In this document: positions 41,648-49,974 of the stretch, piece after piece
Layout of the letters: each line of letters begins with the position of its first letter
Position numbering within the stretch: position 1 is the stretch's first letter
DNA from: DATDAW01 sp036525185
Lineage (GTDB): Bacteria; Verrucomicrobiota; Verrucomicrobiia; Chthoniobacterales; DASVRZ01
Length of the DNA stretch: 64,000 nt
Direction: 5' to 3'
Assembly (NCBI GenBank): GCA_036525185.1
Contig: DATDAW010000043.1
Location: forward strand, 1 to 64,000
Translations under genes and position numbers: made by a program
Notes under the pieces: generated by a model
The model's database searches: none
What the model was told of the DNA's origin: nothing
What the model saw: the letters and a program-made list of their open reading frames with translations, nothing else

Positions 41648-41668
41648 GGCGTGACGCAACGTTACGCC
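41648..41668. terminator. Inverted repeat between convergent genes (possible bidirectional terminator)
   Basis: GGCGTGACG (41648-41656), CAA loop, CGTTACGCC (41660-41668): a nine-pair stem with one G-T pair, between the GH32 and glycosyltransferase genes, which converge here. It overlaps the stop codon of the minus-strand gene. There is no good T tract on either side, so its use as a terminator is uncertain. Confidence 0.4.
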
Positions 41669-42357
41669 TCCGGCTTGATTTTATAATTTACCCGGCGTGA
41701 AATGAGCCATGCGACCCCGAACATGTCGGCAGTCGCTTTGAAGGCGCGATTACCGAGGCCGTATTTGCTGATACCGGCAACCCGGTGACGATGGTTGACG
41801 GGTATCTCGACCAGTTTGTAGCCCGCACTTTTGATTAACGCCGGAATAAAGCGGTGCATCCCGTAGAATAAAAAGAGCGCGTCGCGAGTTTCGGTACGCA
41901 GCGCTTTGAGGCTGCATCCCGTGTCGCGCACGCCGTCACCAATGAATCGGCTCCGCACAAAGTTTGCCACGCGGCTGGTTATGCGCTTGACCACGGTGTC
42001 CCTGCGTTTCGCCCGATAACCGCAGACAAGGTCGGCACCCTTGTCGATCTCAGCGACAAGTTTGGCGATGTCCGCCGGGTCGTTTTGCAGGTCACCGTCA
42101 AGCAGGACAATTATTTCGCCCGCTGCGGCCATGATGCCAGCATACATGGCGGCGCTTTGACCGGTATTCTTTTCAAATTGCAGCACCCGCACGCCGGACT
42201 TTCGCTGAATCCGGTCCGCCGTGGCGTCTCTTGAGCCGTCATCGACGAAAATGATTTCGTAATCGAACCCAGAGAGGCCGGATTCAAGCTGCTGCTGGAG
42301 CGGGACAACATTGTCCTCTTCGTTGTAAAGCGGAATGACGGCGGAAATGCGTGGCAT
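41662..42357 (-). CDS. Polyprenyl-phosphate sugar transferase (GT2, DPM1/ArnC-like)
   Basis: A 231-residue GT-A glycosyltransferase resembling dolichol-phosphate mannose synthase. It has AVIPLYNEEDNVVPLQQQLE, EIIFVDDGSRDATADRIQ, the DGDLQNDPADI metal motif and DTGCSLKALRTE, then NHRHRVAGISKYG. It lacks the long C-terminal membrane region of GtrB, with at most a short hydrophobic tail. It would make a polyprenyl-phosphate-linked sugar as donor for the membrane transferase encoded just upstream. ATG 42357 is chosen because the preceding frame is unrelated. It is the third gene of the PAP2, ArnT-like, GT2 run. Confidence 0.92.
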   Translation of the reverse strand: MPRISAVIPLYNEEDNVVPLQQQLESGLSGFDYEIIFVDDGSRDATADRIQRKSGVRVLQFEKNTGQSAAMYAGIMAAAGEIIVLLDGDLQNDPADIAKLVAEIDKGADLVCGYRAKRRDTVVKRITSRVANFVRSRFIGDGVRDTGCSLKALRTETRDALFLFYGMHRFIPALIKSAGYKLVEIPVNHRHRVAGISKYGLGNRAFKATADMFGVAWLISRRVNYKIKPEA

Positions 42358-42392
42358 GGTGAAAAATGGGCGGCCAGTATCGACCACCTCGG

Positions 42393-43958
42393 CTACAGCG
42401 GCAACGTTTGATAATCGTAACAAACAAAAAAGCGCATTTCCCTCAAAGGCATTCCGTGGAGGCTGATCTGCCGGCTGCCGACGTATTCCCAACGCGCAAA
42501 ACCTCGAATGAGAGCGCTGGCGGGTTTTCCTTCCGCACGATCGGTAACGTATAAGGCGTTACGGCCGATGAACTTATTGACGCCCTGCTGTTCTGTATTG
42601 AACGGATCAAGCTGGGACGGCGGCGCTTCCTCGAACAAATCGTAGCTCGGCCAGAACGAAAATTGGTTCTGAATAACCTGGGATTCCGGAATATAAACAG
42701 GCGGATGCCCCGGCTCGGCAGGCGTTTTATCAGGCAAATACCACGCCAGCGATGCGGCCACCTGGTACTTGTTGGCAATGAGAAAAACAGGGGCACCTGT
42801 TTTGGTTTCGACTTCCTTGCGGACTTCCCCGACGACTTTTGCGGTCTCTTTCCATCCTCGAAGGCGGGCGCCGGGATCCCAGGCATAGGGCCACTTCACC
42901 CCAATGGTCCGGAGCGGCTCTGAGATAATCAAAGCCACGGAAATCAGCGCACCCAGTGCCAGCGCGGCGAACGCCAGTTTGTTCACCCATGCCCGTGTTT
43001 CGCTGCGCCGCAGCCAATCATGGACAGAAAAAATGGCGAGCGTGACCATGGCTGGCGCGGTCCAATTCGCCTCGCCCGCTTCTTTGAACGCGAGGCCGAA
43101 ATAGAGCGCGATGAGCGGCACCGAAAATGCAATCAGAAAGGAAGTCTTGCGATGGGTTCGCATGGCGCGAATTCCGACGAAAAGGCTCACGACGAGCATT
43201 CCGAAAATCAGCGGCGAATAGACGCCCAAATGTGCCCCCAGAAACTCCAGCGGCTGCAAGGGATGAAAGGAAAAACCTGAGTCCAGCCCGCCGCGTTCGC
43301 TCAAATGGCCGAGCGTGATCCAATTATGCTGAGCATTCCAAATTACAGGTGGTGTCAGACACAGAAGCCCGATCACGATTGAAATGTAAATGCCCGGCCG
43401 TTTCCATTCCGAGCGCCAGGCAGGAACAATGAGCAGGACAGCGATCATAGAAATGAACGCCGCCAGATTGGTGTATTTGCAGAGCGCGCCGAGGCCGATT
43501 GCGAAACCCGTGGCAATCCACCACAGCGAAAACTTTGGCGATTTTTCCAACGCCAACCAGAAAGTCAGTACGCCAGCGGACCAGAAAAAAATCGAGAGTG
43601 GATCGATCGTCATCACGAGCGATCCCGCATTGAAGATCGGGATGCACTGGATGAGAAGCACGACCCAGAGTGCCGTTTTTTCGTCGTAAAACCTTTTCGC
43701 CAAGGCAAATACGATGAGCGACGTCCCAAGTGCAAGAAGTGGACTGAAAAAACGCACGCCAAATTCCGTGGCGCCGAAGAGCTTGGTCGATGCCAGAATC
43801 GTCATCGCGACCCCGGGGCCCTTGGAATAATAGGACAGATCCGGCCGCTGCGACCACATGTAATAATAGGCTTCATCCGGCGACAGCTCGTTGGCCCCGC
43901 AGATCGCGAGCCGGATCACCGTGAGAACGACCAGAAAAATGGCGAGACGGAGCTTCAT
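42393..43958 (-). CDS. ArnT/PMT-like membrane glycosyltransferase (GT39/GT83 superfamily)
   Basis: A 521-residue polytopic membrane protein with about eleven helices. The first periplasmic loop has the catalytic-type acidic motif ELSPDEAYYYMWSQRPDLSYYSKGP, as in ArnT and related polyprenyl-phosphate-dependent transferases, and TMTIDPLSIFFW-like sequence follows in the early loops. It would move a sugar from a polyprenyl phosphate to an envelope acceptor on the periplasmic side. It lies between a PAP2 phosphatase gene (7 bp upstream) and the DPM1-like gene (35 bp downstream), and the three make a coherent donor-transfer-recycling set. The sugar and acceptor are unknown. Confidence 0.88.
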   Translation of the reverse strand: MKLRLAIFLVVLTVIRLAICGANELSPDEAYYYMWSQRPDLSYYSKGPGVAMTILASTKLFGATEFGVRFFSPLLALGTSLIVFALAKRFYDEKTALWVVLLIQCIPIFNAGSLVMTIDPLSIFFWSAGVLTFWLALEKSPKFSLWWIATGFAIGLGALCKYTNLAAFISMIAVLLIVPAWRSEWKRPGIYISIVIGLLCLTPPVIWNAQHNWITLGHLSERGGLDSGFSFHPLQPLEFLGAHLGVYSPLIFGMLVVSLFVGIRAMRTHRKTSFLIAFSVPLIALYFGLAFKEAGEANWTAPAMVTLAIFSVHDWLRRSETRAWVNKLAFAALALGALISVALIISEPLRTIGVKWPYAWDPGARLRGWKETAKVVGEVRKEVETKTGAPVFLIANKYQVAASLAWYLPDKTPAEPGHPPVYIPESQVIQNQFSFWPSYDLFEEAPPSQLDPFNTEQQGVNKFIGRNALYVTDRAEGKPASALIRGFARWEYVGSRQISLHGMPLREMRFFVCYDYQTLPL

Positions 43959-43965
43959 TCGTCCC

Positions 43966-44610
43966 TCATGCCAGCAGTTTCGGGTTTTTTTCGAACGTTT
44001 TCGCCATCCAACGGGGCCCCCATTTTTCCCATGCCAGCGACAACAACACCAGCACCACCGACGCAAGCCCGATCGCCATCAACGCGGAAACCAAAATGTC
44101 GCTCGGCCAGTGGGAACCGACATAAACCCGCGAATAACTGACCAGTGCCGCGGGGAAAAGCGCCAGCCAGCCCCAACGCCGGTAAAACGCAAACAACACT
44201 GTGGCTATGGCAAAATTGTTTACGACATGGCCGGACGGAAACGAGTTCCCATTCACTGGCTTCGTGGACACCTTGGACATCTTGATCCGCAGTGGCTTGC
44301 CGAGCGCCAGCAAACGCGGTTTTGCCTTTGCCAAATCGACGATTCGGACATCGTTGCGAATGTCGTTTGGCCGTGGGCGCGCGACGGTTTCCTTCAACGT
44401 CTGGACCGCTATCCCGTCGGAAATCGCCACCACCACGCCTACACAGACAATAAAAGCCCGCGCTCGAAAACCGCCAAAAAGCAGCGTAAGTCCCGCAATC
44501 AACACAAGCACCGGAGCCCACAGATCGAAGCTCGAAGCCATCGCCATCACACGATCGAGCACCGGATTCGTCCAGGTTCGATTGATTAAAAAAAGGATTT
44601 GCTGGTCCAA
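43966..44610 (-). CDS. PAP2-family membrane phosphatase
   Basis: A 214-residue integral membrane phosphatase with the three PAP2 motifs KETVARPRP, NSFPSGH and SRVYVGSHWPSD and about six helices. Likely substrates are undecaprenyl pyrophosphate or lipid phosphates at the periplasmic face, which would recycle the carrier used by the neighbouring transferases. The frame's first usable codon is TTG 44610, with GGAG about nine bases upstream. A later ATG would remove the conserved N-terminal LFLINRTWTNPVLD, so TTG is probably the true start. It is divergent from the LolA-like gene with a 32-bp gap. Confidence 0.92.
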   Translation of the reverse strand: MDQQILFLINRTWTNPVLDRVMAMASSFDLWAPVLVLIAGLTLLFGGFRARAFIVCVGVVVAISDGIAVQTLKETVARPRPNDIRNDVRIVDLAKAKPRLLALGKPLRIKMSKVSTKPVNGNSFPSGHVVNNFAIATVLFAFYRRWGWLALFPAALVSYSRVYVGSHWPSDILVSALMAIGLASVVLVLLSLAWEKWGPRWMAKTFEKNPKLLA

Positions 44611-44642
44611 AAAGAGTCTCCGATGGGGTGAAGGACAACGCT

Positions 44643-45311
44643 ATGAACAGTCTTCCGGTCAAACAAGCACAGAAAACTCTCGCATGGATTGCCGCCATTT
44701 TTCTCGCCACTGCCTCCGCCAGGGCGGCGCCGAATCCGCAGGAAATCATCGCCAGCGTTCGCGAAATCATCCAGGCGCAGGAAACCGCTGTTTCGGGGCA
44801 ACTTCGGACCGGCAGCCAGAGAATCCCGTTTTCGCTGAGACAAGAGGGTGGCGTTTCTGTCTACCGATTCATAAATCCGAGTGAGATCATCCGGGTTACG
44901 TTCGACGACACCGGATCGTCCATTGACGGCGTGAAGGACCCGAAGGCACCCATCCGCGGCTCCATCCTGACCTACGACGATCTCGCACTCCGGTTCCTGT
45001 ATTGGAAAAACATCCAATACGTTGGCCAGGAAAAAATCCGCTCTCTGCCCTGCTGGCATTTGCGCCTTACGCCTTCGACGCGGGGCTCCCAATACGCCAT
45101 TGTGCATCTGTGGGTCAACGTCCAGACAGGCGCCTTTCTCCGAGCCGATGCCTATGACTGGGAAGGCAACAAAGTGAAACAATTTCAGGTCATCTCCACG
45201 CAAACCCTTGGCAACAAACGTCTTCTGCGTCAGATGCGCATCCAGAATATGAAACCGTCGGATCCCATGGCGGAGACGATTACATATTTGGAAATCGAGA
45301 GCCCCAAATAA
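44643..45311 (+). CDS. Outer-membrane lipoprotein-sorting (LolA/LolB-like) protein
   Basis: A 222-residue periplasmic protein with a signal peptide (hydrophobic residues 11-26, cleavage after ARA). It has the half-barrel pattern of the outer membrane lipoprotein-sorting family: SGQLRTGSQRIPFSLRQ, VSVYRFINPSEIIRVTF, CWHLRLTP, VHLWVNVQTGAFLRADAYDWEGN and a final TYLEIESP. It probably carries lipids or lipoproteins across the periplasm. ATG 44643 follows AAGGA by seven bases; an upstream in-frame GTG is less likely. It is divergent from the PAP2 gene. Confidence 0.85.
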   Translation: MNSLPVKQAQKTLAWIAAIFLATASARAAPNPQEIIASVREIIQAQETAVSGQLRTGSQRIPFSLRQEGGVSVYRFINPSEIIRVTFDDTGSSIDGVKDPKAPIRGSILTYDDLALRFLYWKNIQYVGQEKIRSLPCWHLRLTPSTRGSQYAIVHLWVNVQTGAFLRADAYDWEGNKVKQFQVISTQTLGNKRLLRQMRIQNMKPSDPMAETITYLEIESPK

Positions 45312-45498
45312 GCTCAAGCCTTTGAATCTTACTCTTACTCCCATTCGTAATCGTAATCATTCAGGCTCTTAAACTGGTTCTCTCCCATCAAGGTCCGAGG
45401 AGAGAGTTTGGGAGGTGGGAGGAAAGACAGATCAAGATTACGAGTAAGATAAAAATTCGTGTGAATTTTCCACCCTATAAGCCCGACCAAAACCCTTA

Positions 45499-46626
45499 AT
45501 GCCCGCAAAGACGACCCACTACCAGCCCCAAATGGACGGACTGCGCGCCGTCGCAGTTATCTTCGTCCTCATCCACCATTTCGAGGCAAACATCCCCCAA
45601 TGGATCAATTGGGGCACCCTCGGCGTCCGGTTCTTCTTTGTGATGAGCGGATTTCTTATCACGCGCATCCTGCTCAAGTCCCGGGAAAAAGTTGATGCCG
45701 GCGCGGCGGCGCGGCCGAACGAGTTTTGGAATTTTCAGATGCGGCGCTTCATCCGCACGATGCCGCCGTATTACCTCGCCATCGCAATTGCCGCAGCGCT
45801 GGCGATTCCGCCCGTGCGCGAAACCCTGGCTTGGACGCTGACGTTTTGCACCAATTTCCTCATCATTCAGACCGCATACTTTCCGCACACCGTCTCGCAC
45901 TACTGGTCGCTGGCTGTTCAGGAACAGTTTTATCTGGTCTGGCCATTCCTGATTTTTTTCCTGCCGAAGAATTGGTTCAAAGCAACCTTCGCAGTGCTCA
46001 TTGTCGCAGCCATCCTCTTCCGCCTGGCATGCATCCACTTTCAGGTCAATGACGTCACACGGTGGGTCAGTCTGCCCGGCAGCCTCGACACCTTCGCCAT
46101 TGGCGGCATCCTGGCCTACGTGTCGATGTCGCGTCCGCGTTTGCTCGAGGATCCAAAAACCCGCTTTTGGACGGGGCTTGCAACGCTTTCGCTAGCCGCC
46201 ATCGCGCGCGGATTGCGAATGCTGGATCTGCACAATCCATGGACGGTGCTGATTGAAACGTTTGAAGCCGCGTTCATGGGTTGGGTCGTCGCGTGCTCTG
46301 TGACCGGCTTTAAAGGCCTCGCGGGCTGGATCTTGAGCTCACCGCCGATGACCTATATCGGCAAGGTTTCCTTCGGAATTTACGTTTACCACATCCTCGT
46401 CGTCATCCTGCTCAATCCGTGGCTGGAAAAAATTGGGCTGGGCCACCACGCCAAAGATCCGTTTGAACTGCGATTTATCATTCAGGTGACAGCTGCCATC
46501 GCCGTTGCATCGATCTCCTGGCACTTCTGTGAGCAGCCCATGCTCAAGGCGCGCGACTGGATCGCCATGTGGTTTCGAAACCGTCACGAATCCAAGAATG
46601 ACCAGGCAGTCGCCGCCCAAGGATAA
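45499..46626 (+). CDS. Acyltransferase family 3 (OafA/YrhL-like) membrane protein
   Basis: A 375-residue AT3 acyltransferase with about ten helices. It begins YQPQMDGLRAVAVIFVLIHHF, containing the conserved Arg and the His of the active-site helix, followed by FFFVMSGFLITRILL and YYLAIA, then HYWSLAVQEQFYLVWPFLI, all signature blocks. Such proteins acylate (often O-acetylate) surface polysaccharides, lipids or antibiotics. It has no C-terminal SGNH domain. The 187-bp gap upstream contains ATCTTACTC near 45328 and its inverse GAGTAAGAT near 45441. Confidence 0.92.
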   Translation: MPAKTTHYQPQMDGLRAVAVIFVLIHHFEANIPQWINWGTLGVRFFFVMSGFLITRILLKSREKVDAGAAARPNEFWNFQMRRFIRTMPPYYLAIAIAAALAIPPVRETLAWTLTFCTNFLIIQTAYFPHTVSHYWSLAVQEQFYLVWPFLIFFLPKNWFKATFAVLIVAAILFRLACIHFQVNDVTRWVSLPGSLDTFAIGGILAYVSMSRPRLLEDPKTRFWTGLATLSLAAIARGLRMLDLHNPWTVLIETFEAAFMGWVVACSVTGFKGLAGWILSSPPMTYIGKVSFGIYVYHILVVILLNPWLEKIGLGHHAKDPFELRFIIQVTAAIAVASISWHFCEQPMLKARDWIAMWFRNRHESKNDQAVAAQG

Positions 46627-46748
46627 AACTTCGGTCCCAGCTAAACGCTAAGACCCGCGCCGTCCCCGCATAGGAAGTCGCACCATTTCGGCTGAGATTG
46701 CCGATTTTTGGCTTGGCAAGCATCACTGGCTGTCGATGTTTGCCGCCG

Positions 46749-48326
46749 ATGAATGTGTCTCCCCCCGGACCGACATTGTCTCCGCGCAGTCAAAATGTCC
46801 TGCTTCTTGCGATTTTCCTCACGGTTCTGTGGGTGACGGGCGTCTGGTTTTTTTCGAGGAACAATGGATTCCCCGTCTACTATCACCCGGATGAAGTATC
46901 CAAAGGGCAGCAAATTGTCTCCGGCGAACTGAACTTTCGTCACCCGCTGTTGCTGCTCAACACCGCAAGGATGCTGCTGGAACTCAGCGGCGAGCCCCGC
47001 ACACCGGAAAATGCGGTAATGGCCGGACGCCGGGCATCGGCAATCTTTACATCCAGCGCAGTGGTGTTTCTCGTGCTGCTGGCATGGCGGCGCGGCGGAT
47101 GGCAGGCCGGTTTGTTGGCGGCAGCGTTGTTGCCTTTGCATCCGCTCATCTTCGAACTGGCACATTACTGCAAGGAAGACCCGGCTTTGCTCTTCGGCCT
47201 GAGTCTCGGTTTTCTTGCAGCCGATGTTTTCATCGAGCATCCGAACGCTGCGACGGCGGCGTTTCTGGGAATGGCAGCCGGCTTCGCGGTTTCCGGGAAG
47301 TACGTGGGAGTCGCCTTTCTCGCTGTGGCATTGCCGGTTCTGTTCTGGAAAGGAAAACGGGAACCGCGCCGCTTGATGACCATGATGGCGGCTTTCCTGG
47401 CCACCTTGTTCGCGGTGATCGCGCTAATCAATCTGCCTTATTTTCAGGATCCATCCGCCTTGCGGAACGGACTCAATTACGAACTCGACGCAGCCGCCAA
47501 AGGAGGTCGCAAAGGTCTTTCCCGGGACGTTCCGCACTCGCAATACCTTGGATTTTTCCGGAGCAACTTTGCCTACCCGCTTCGCGCGGCTATTCTCGTT
47601 TTCCTGCTGCATTGCATCTTTAAAAAGAAGGAACGCCGAACGACGGATTGGCTGCTCCTCATCTTTTCCCTGGCGTATACGTTGATGCTTTCATTTTCGC
47701 CTAAAACGGCTGGCCGCTATTTTCTCGCCGTATCACCGTTGTTTGCGCTCGCCGGTGTCTTCGGAGTCGTGTGGTTCGGTGAGTTTTTCCCGAAGCAAAA
47801 CCGGAGTGCACGTGCATCGCTCATTTGCGCATTCGCGGCGGCAGTGGTCGCATTCCAATTAGGACGTTTGATACCGTCCTATCGTGGCTTTCAGAGAGAT
47901 GCGCGGCGCGAGATGACGCAATGGATCGCTGCAAATTTACCGCCGCGCAGTCATATCCTGTCCGAAACACGGGTTCACTTGTCCAAAACCGGGACTTGGG
48001 GAGATGCGATCCGGCAGGACCTCAGGATTGAGGAAACACCGTTCCTGGGCGATGCAGGGAAGTTGTCCGATCTCAATACGAAAGGGGTGCGCTATTTCGT
48101 AACGGTCAGCACCAACTATGGCAGCTTCGTAAACAAAAAGCGGATCGCCGCAAGAAAAGACCTGGAGAACCAGCGACAGCGCCGAACGGCATTTTATCAG
48201 GAACTCTTCGATCGCGGTAAACTTCTACAAAAAACGGGGGGTCAAGCAGCCGTTGGCACGCTCAACCCGGAAATCCGGCTGTACGAAGTTCCTGAAAATA
48301 TTCCCCTTCCTTCATCCGATGCATAG
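46749..48326 (+). CDS. Membrane glycosyltransferase-like protein, paralogue family 1 (copy 1)
   Basis: A 525-residue polytopic membrane protein of the PMT/GT39 fold with about eleven helices. The first loop carries YYHPDEVSKGQQIVSGELNFRHPLLLL with the Asp-Glu pair typical of polyprenyl-phosphate-dependent transferases. FELAHYCKEDPALLFGLSLG, GKYVG and LSFSPKTAGRYFLAVSPL follow, and the soluble C-terminal tail ends NPEIRLYEVP. It is close to the protein at 49975-51570 and more distant from the one at 48354-49874. It is probably an envelope glycan transferase with unknown substrate. ATG 46749 is preferred over a TTG extension. Confidence 0.8.
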   Translation: MNVSPPGPTLSPRSQNVLLLAIFLTVLWVTGVWFFSRNNGFPVYYHPDEVSKGQQIVSGELNFRHPLLLLNTARMLLELSGEPRTPENAVMAGRRASAIFTSSAVVFLVLLAWRRGGWQAGLLAAALLPLHPLIFELAHYCKEDPALLFGLSLGFLAADVFIEHPNAATAAFLGMAAGFAVSGKYVGVAFLAVALPVLFWKGKREPRRLMTMMAAFLATLFAVIALINLPYFQDPSALRNGLNYELDAAAKGGRKGLSRDVPHSQYLGFFRSNFAYPLRAAILVFLLHCIFKKKERRTTDWLLLIFSLAYTLMLSFSPKTAGRYFLAVSPLFALAGVFGVVWFGEFFPKQNRSARASLICAFAAAVVAFQLGRLIPSYRGFQRDARREMTQWIAANLPPRSHILSETRVHLSKTGTWGDAIRQDLRIEETPFLGDAGKLSDLNTKGVRYFVTVSTNYGSFVNKKRIAARKDLENQRQRRTAFYQELFDRGKLLQKTGGQAAVGTLNPEIRLYEVPENIPLPSSDA

Positions 48327-48353
48327 GACAACGCTGGCTTCCTTATTGCCGGG

Positions 48354-49874
48354 TCACCGATTTCGCTGCTCAGGTGGAGCGATTTCGAACAGCACAAGAC
48401 CGGAGTTGAGATATCGGTCGACGCCTTTCTTCCGGACAAACACTGGTTTTGCGCCGCCGTTCTTTAGATCTTGATACAACCGGGCGGCACCCTGTTTTTG
48501 AGGCGTATCGGCCTTCGCCCCGCCGCGCTCCGTCAGGACTGTGTAATTGGAAACAAAAAGCGCAATATGCGTAACCCCTCGCGCCCGTAACTCACCGAGG
48601 CTGCCATAATCCGCCGCGTAGGTTTTTTCCCACGACAGCACTTTCCGTTTCAGAAAATCGGCGGCGTCGGCGTAGCGCGGATCCCCGAAAACAGGCAGTG
48701 CGACACGGTTGTCTTCCGCGATGAGAGCGTCCGCGGGGAGGTTGGCGTCGATCCATTCCGCCAATTGACGGCGGTGATCGTTATGGAAAGAATGGACGAC
48801 TTTCTTGTAAGCTGGAACCAGCGTCGTTGCGGCACACCAAACTCCGACGAGAATCACAGGAACCGCGCTCCATTTCGCCTTCCGCAAGAGCTCAACCACA
48901 GCGACCGCTGACAGCATGCAGAGCATGGTCGAAACGGGCAACAAATAGCGATTCTCCGTTTTCGGGATGCACGAAATCATCAGGAAATACGCGAAGGGAA
49001 TGATCGCAAACAATCGCAAATGCAGACTGCCGCGATGTGTCCAAGCCAGAGTGGCGCCTGCGACGCCGAGAACAATGAGCCCGACAGGGAAAATTTCCGG
49101 GAGCCGCTTTACGTAATGGGTCAAGTGAAATGCACGGCTATCGCCTTCGTCCGTGCTGTAAAATGACACAAGCTCTTTGGAAACACCGGTTTGAGCGGTG
49201 TTCCATTGCGCGATCAGGGAGTGATTTGTGACAAGAAAAACTGCTACGACCGCCGCAAAAAACACCAGCCAATCCCGCAGACGCAGACCTGAATCGGTGG
49301 CCCTTTTCCATTGAACAAGGCTCATCTGGGCAACTGCAATGACAATGGCCACTCCCCCTACCCATTTGCCGGATATCGCGAGGCCAGCCGCAGCTCCCAA
49401 CCACGCCGCACGCGCCGCAGATGGCCGCCGTTCGTACCAAAGGGCCGCCAGAAAAGTTGCCGAAAACCCCATCAGCAATGCCGGGTCTTCCTTTACGAAA
49501 TGCGCGGCAGTCAGCAACGGCGGTTGCAGACCGGCAAGCAGCGCAGCAAGCAGTCCGCCAATCCAGCCCAACTGCAAGAATCCCCACGTGAAAAGGAGAG
49601 CGATCATTGCCGAAGCAAAAATCGCGGAGGCCCACCGTCCCGCGAGAGCCGCATTGTTCCTGGTGGGCGGCCAACCCGTGACTTTCAAAATCAACGCCGC
49701 GGATTCCAAAAGGAGGACAGGATGCCGGCCGTTCCGTGCACCACTCAGGATCTGTTCGACCTTGGAAGGTTCGTCCGTGTGATAAAAATACGGGAAAGCG
49801 TTGTCACGGACGTGGAACGCCAGGGACCCAAAGAAGAGCAAAAATACCGCCAAAAAGGGGAGCGCCTTCCGCAT
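48354..49874 (-). CDS. Membrane glycosyltransferase-like protein, paralogue family 1 (copy 2, inverted)
   Basis: A 506-residue polytopic protein of the same family as its two neighbours but on the opposite strand. The shared blocks are YFYHTDEPSKVEQILSGARNGRHPVLLLESA, LAGRWASAIFASA, HFVKEDPALLMGFSATF, GKWVGGVA and the C-terminal ADALIAEDNRVALP. It keeps the acidic TDE loop. The C-terminal tail is soluble, as in the siblings. ATG 49874 begins right before the first helix; an ATG at 49907 is possible. It is convergent with copy 1 and divergent from copy 3. Confidence 0.8.
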   Translation of the reverse strand: MRKALPFLAVFLLFFGSLAFHVRDNAFPYFYHTDEPSKVEQILSGARNGRHPVLLLESAALILKVTGWPPTRNNAALAGRWASAIFASAMIALLFTWGFLQLGWIGGLLAALLAGLQPPLLTAAHFVKEDPALLMGFSATFLAALWYERRPSAARAAWLGAAAGLAISGKWVGGVAIVIAVAQMSLVQWKRATDSGLRLRDWLVFFAAVVAVFLVTNHSLIAQWNTAQTGVSKELVSFYSTDEGDSRAFHLTHYVKRLPEIFPVGLIVLGVAGATLAWTHRGSLHLRLFAIIPFAYFLMISCIPKTENRYLLPVSTMLCMLSAVAVVELLRKAKWSAVPVILVGVWCAATTLVPAYKKVVHSFHNDHRRQLAEWIDANLPADALIAEDNRVALPVFGDPRYADAADFLKRKVLSWEKTYAADYGSLGELRARGVTHIALFVSNYTVLTERGGAKADTPQKQGAARLYQDLKNGGAKPVFVRKKGVDRYLNSGLVLFEIAPPEQRNR

Positions 49875-49974
49875 CGATTCGAAGTCGCCACACGCAAGCG
49901 ACTCCAATCTCCCGCTTCAAGCAGAAACAAGTTGCCAGTAAAAGATTTTCCCTCTTTCATCGGCCGCCGAAAGC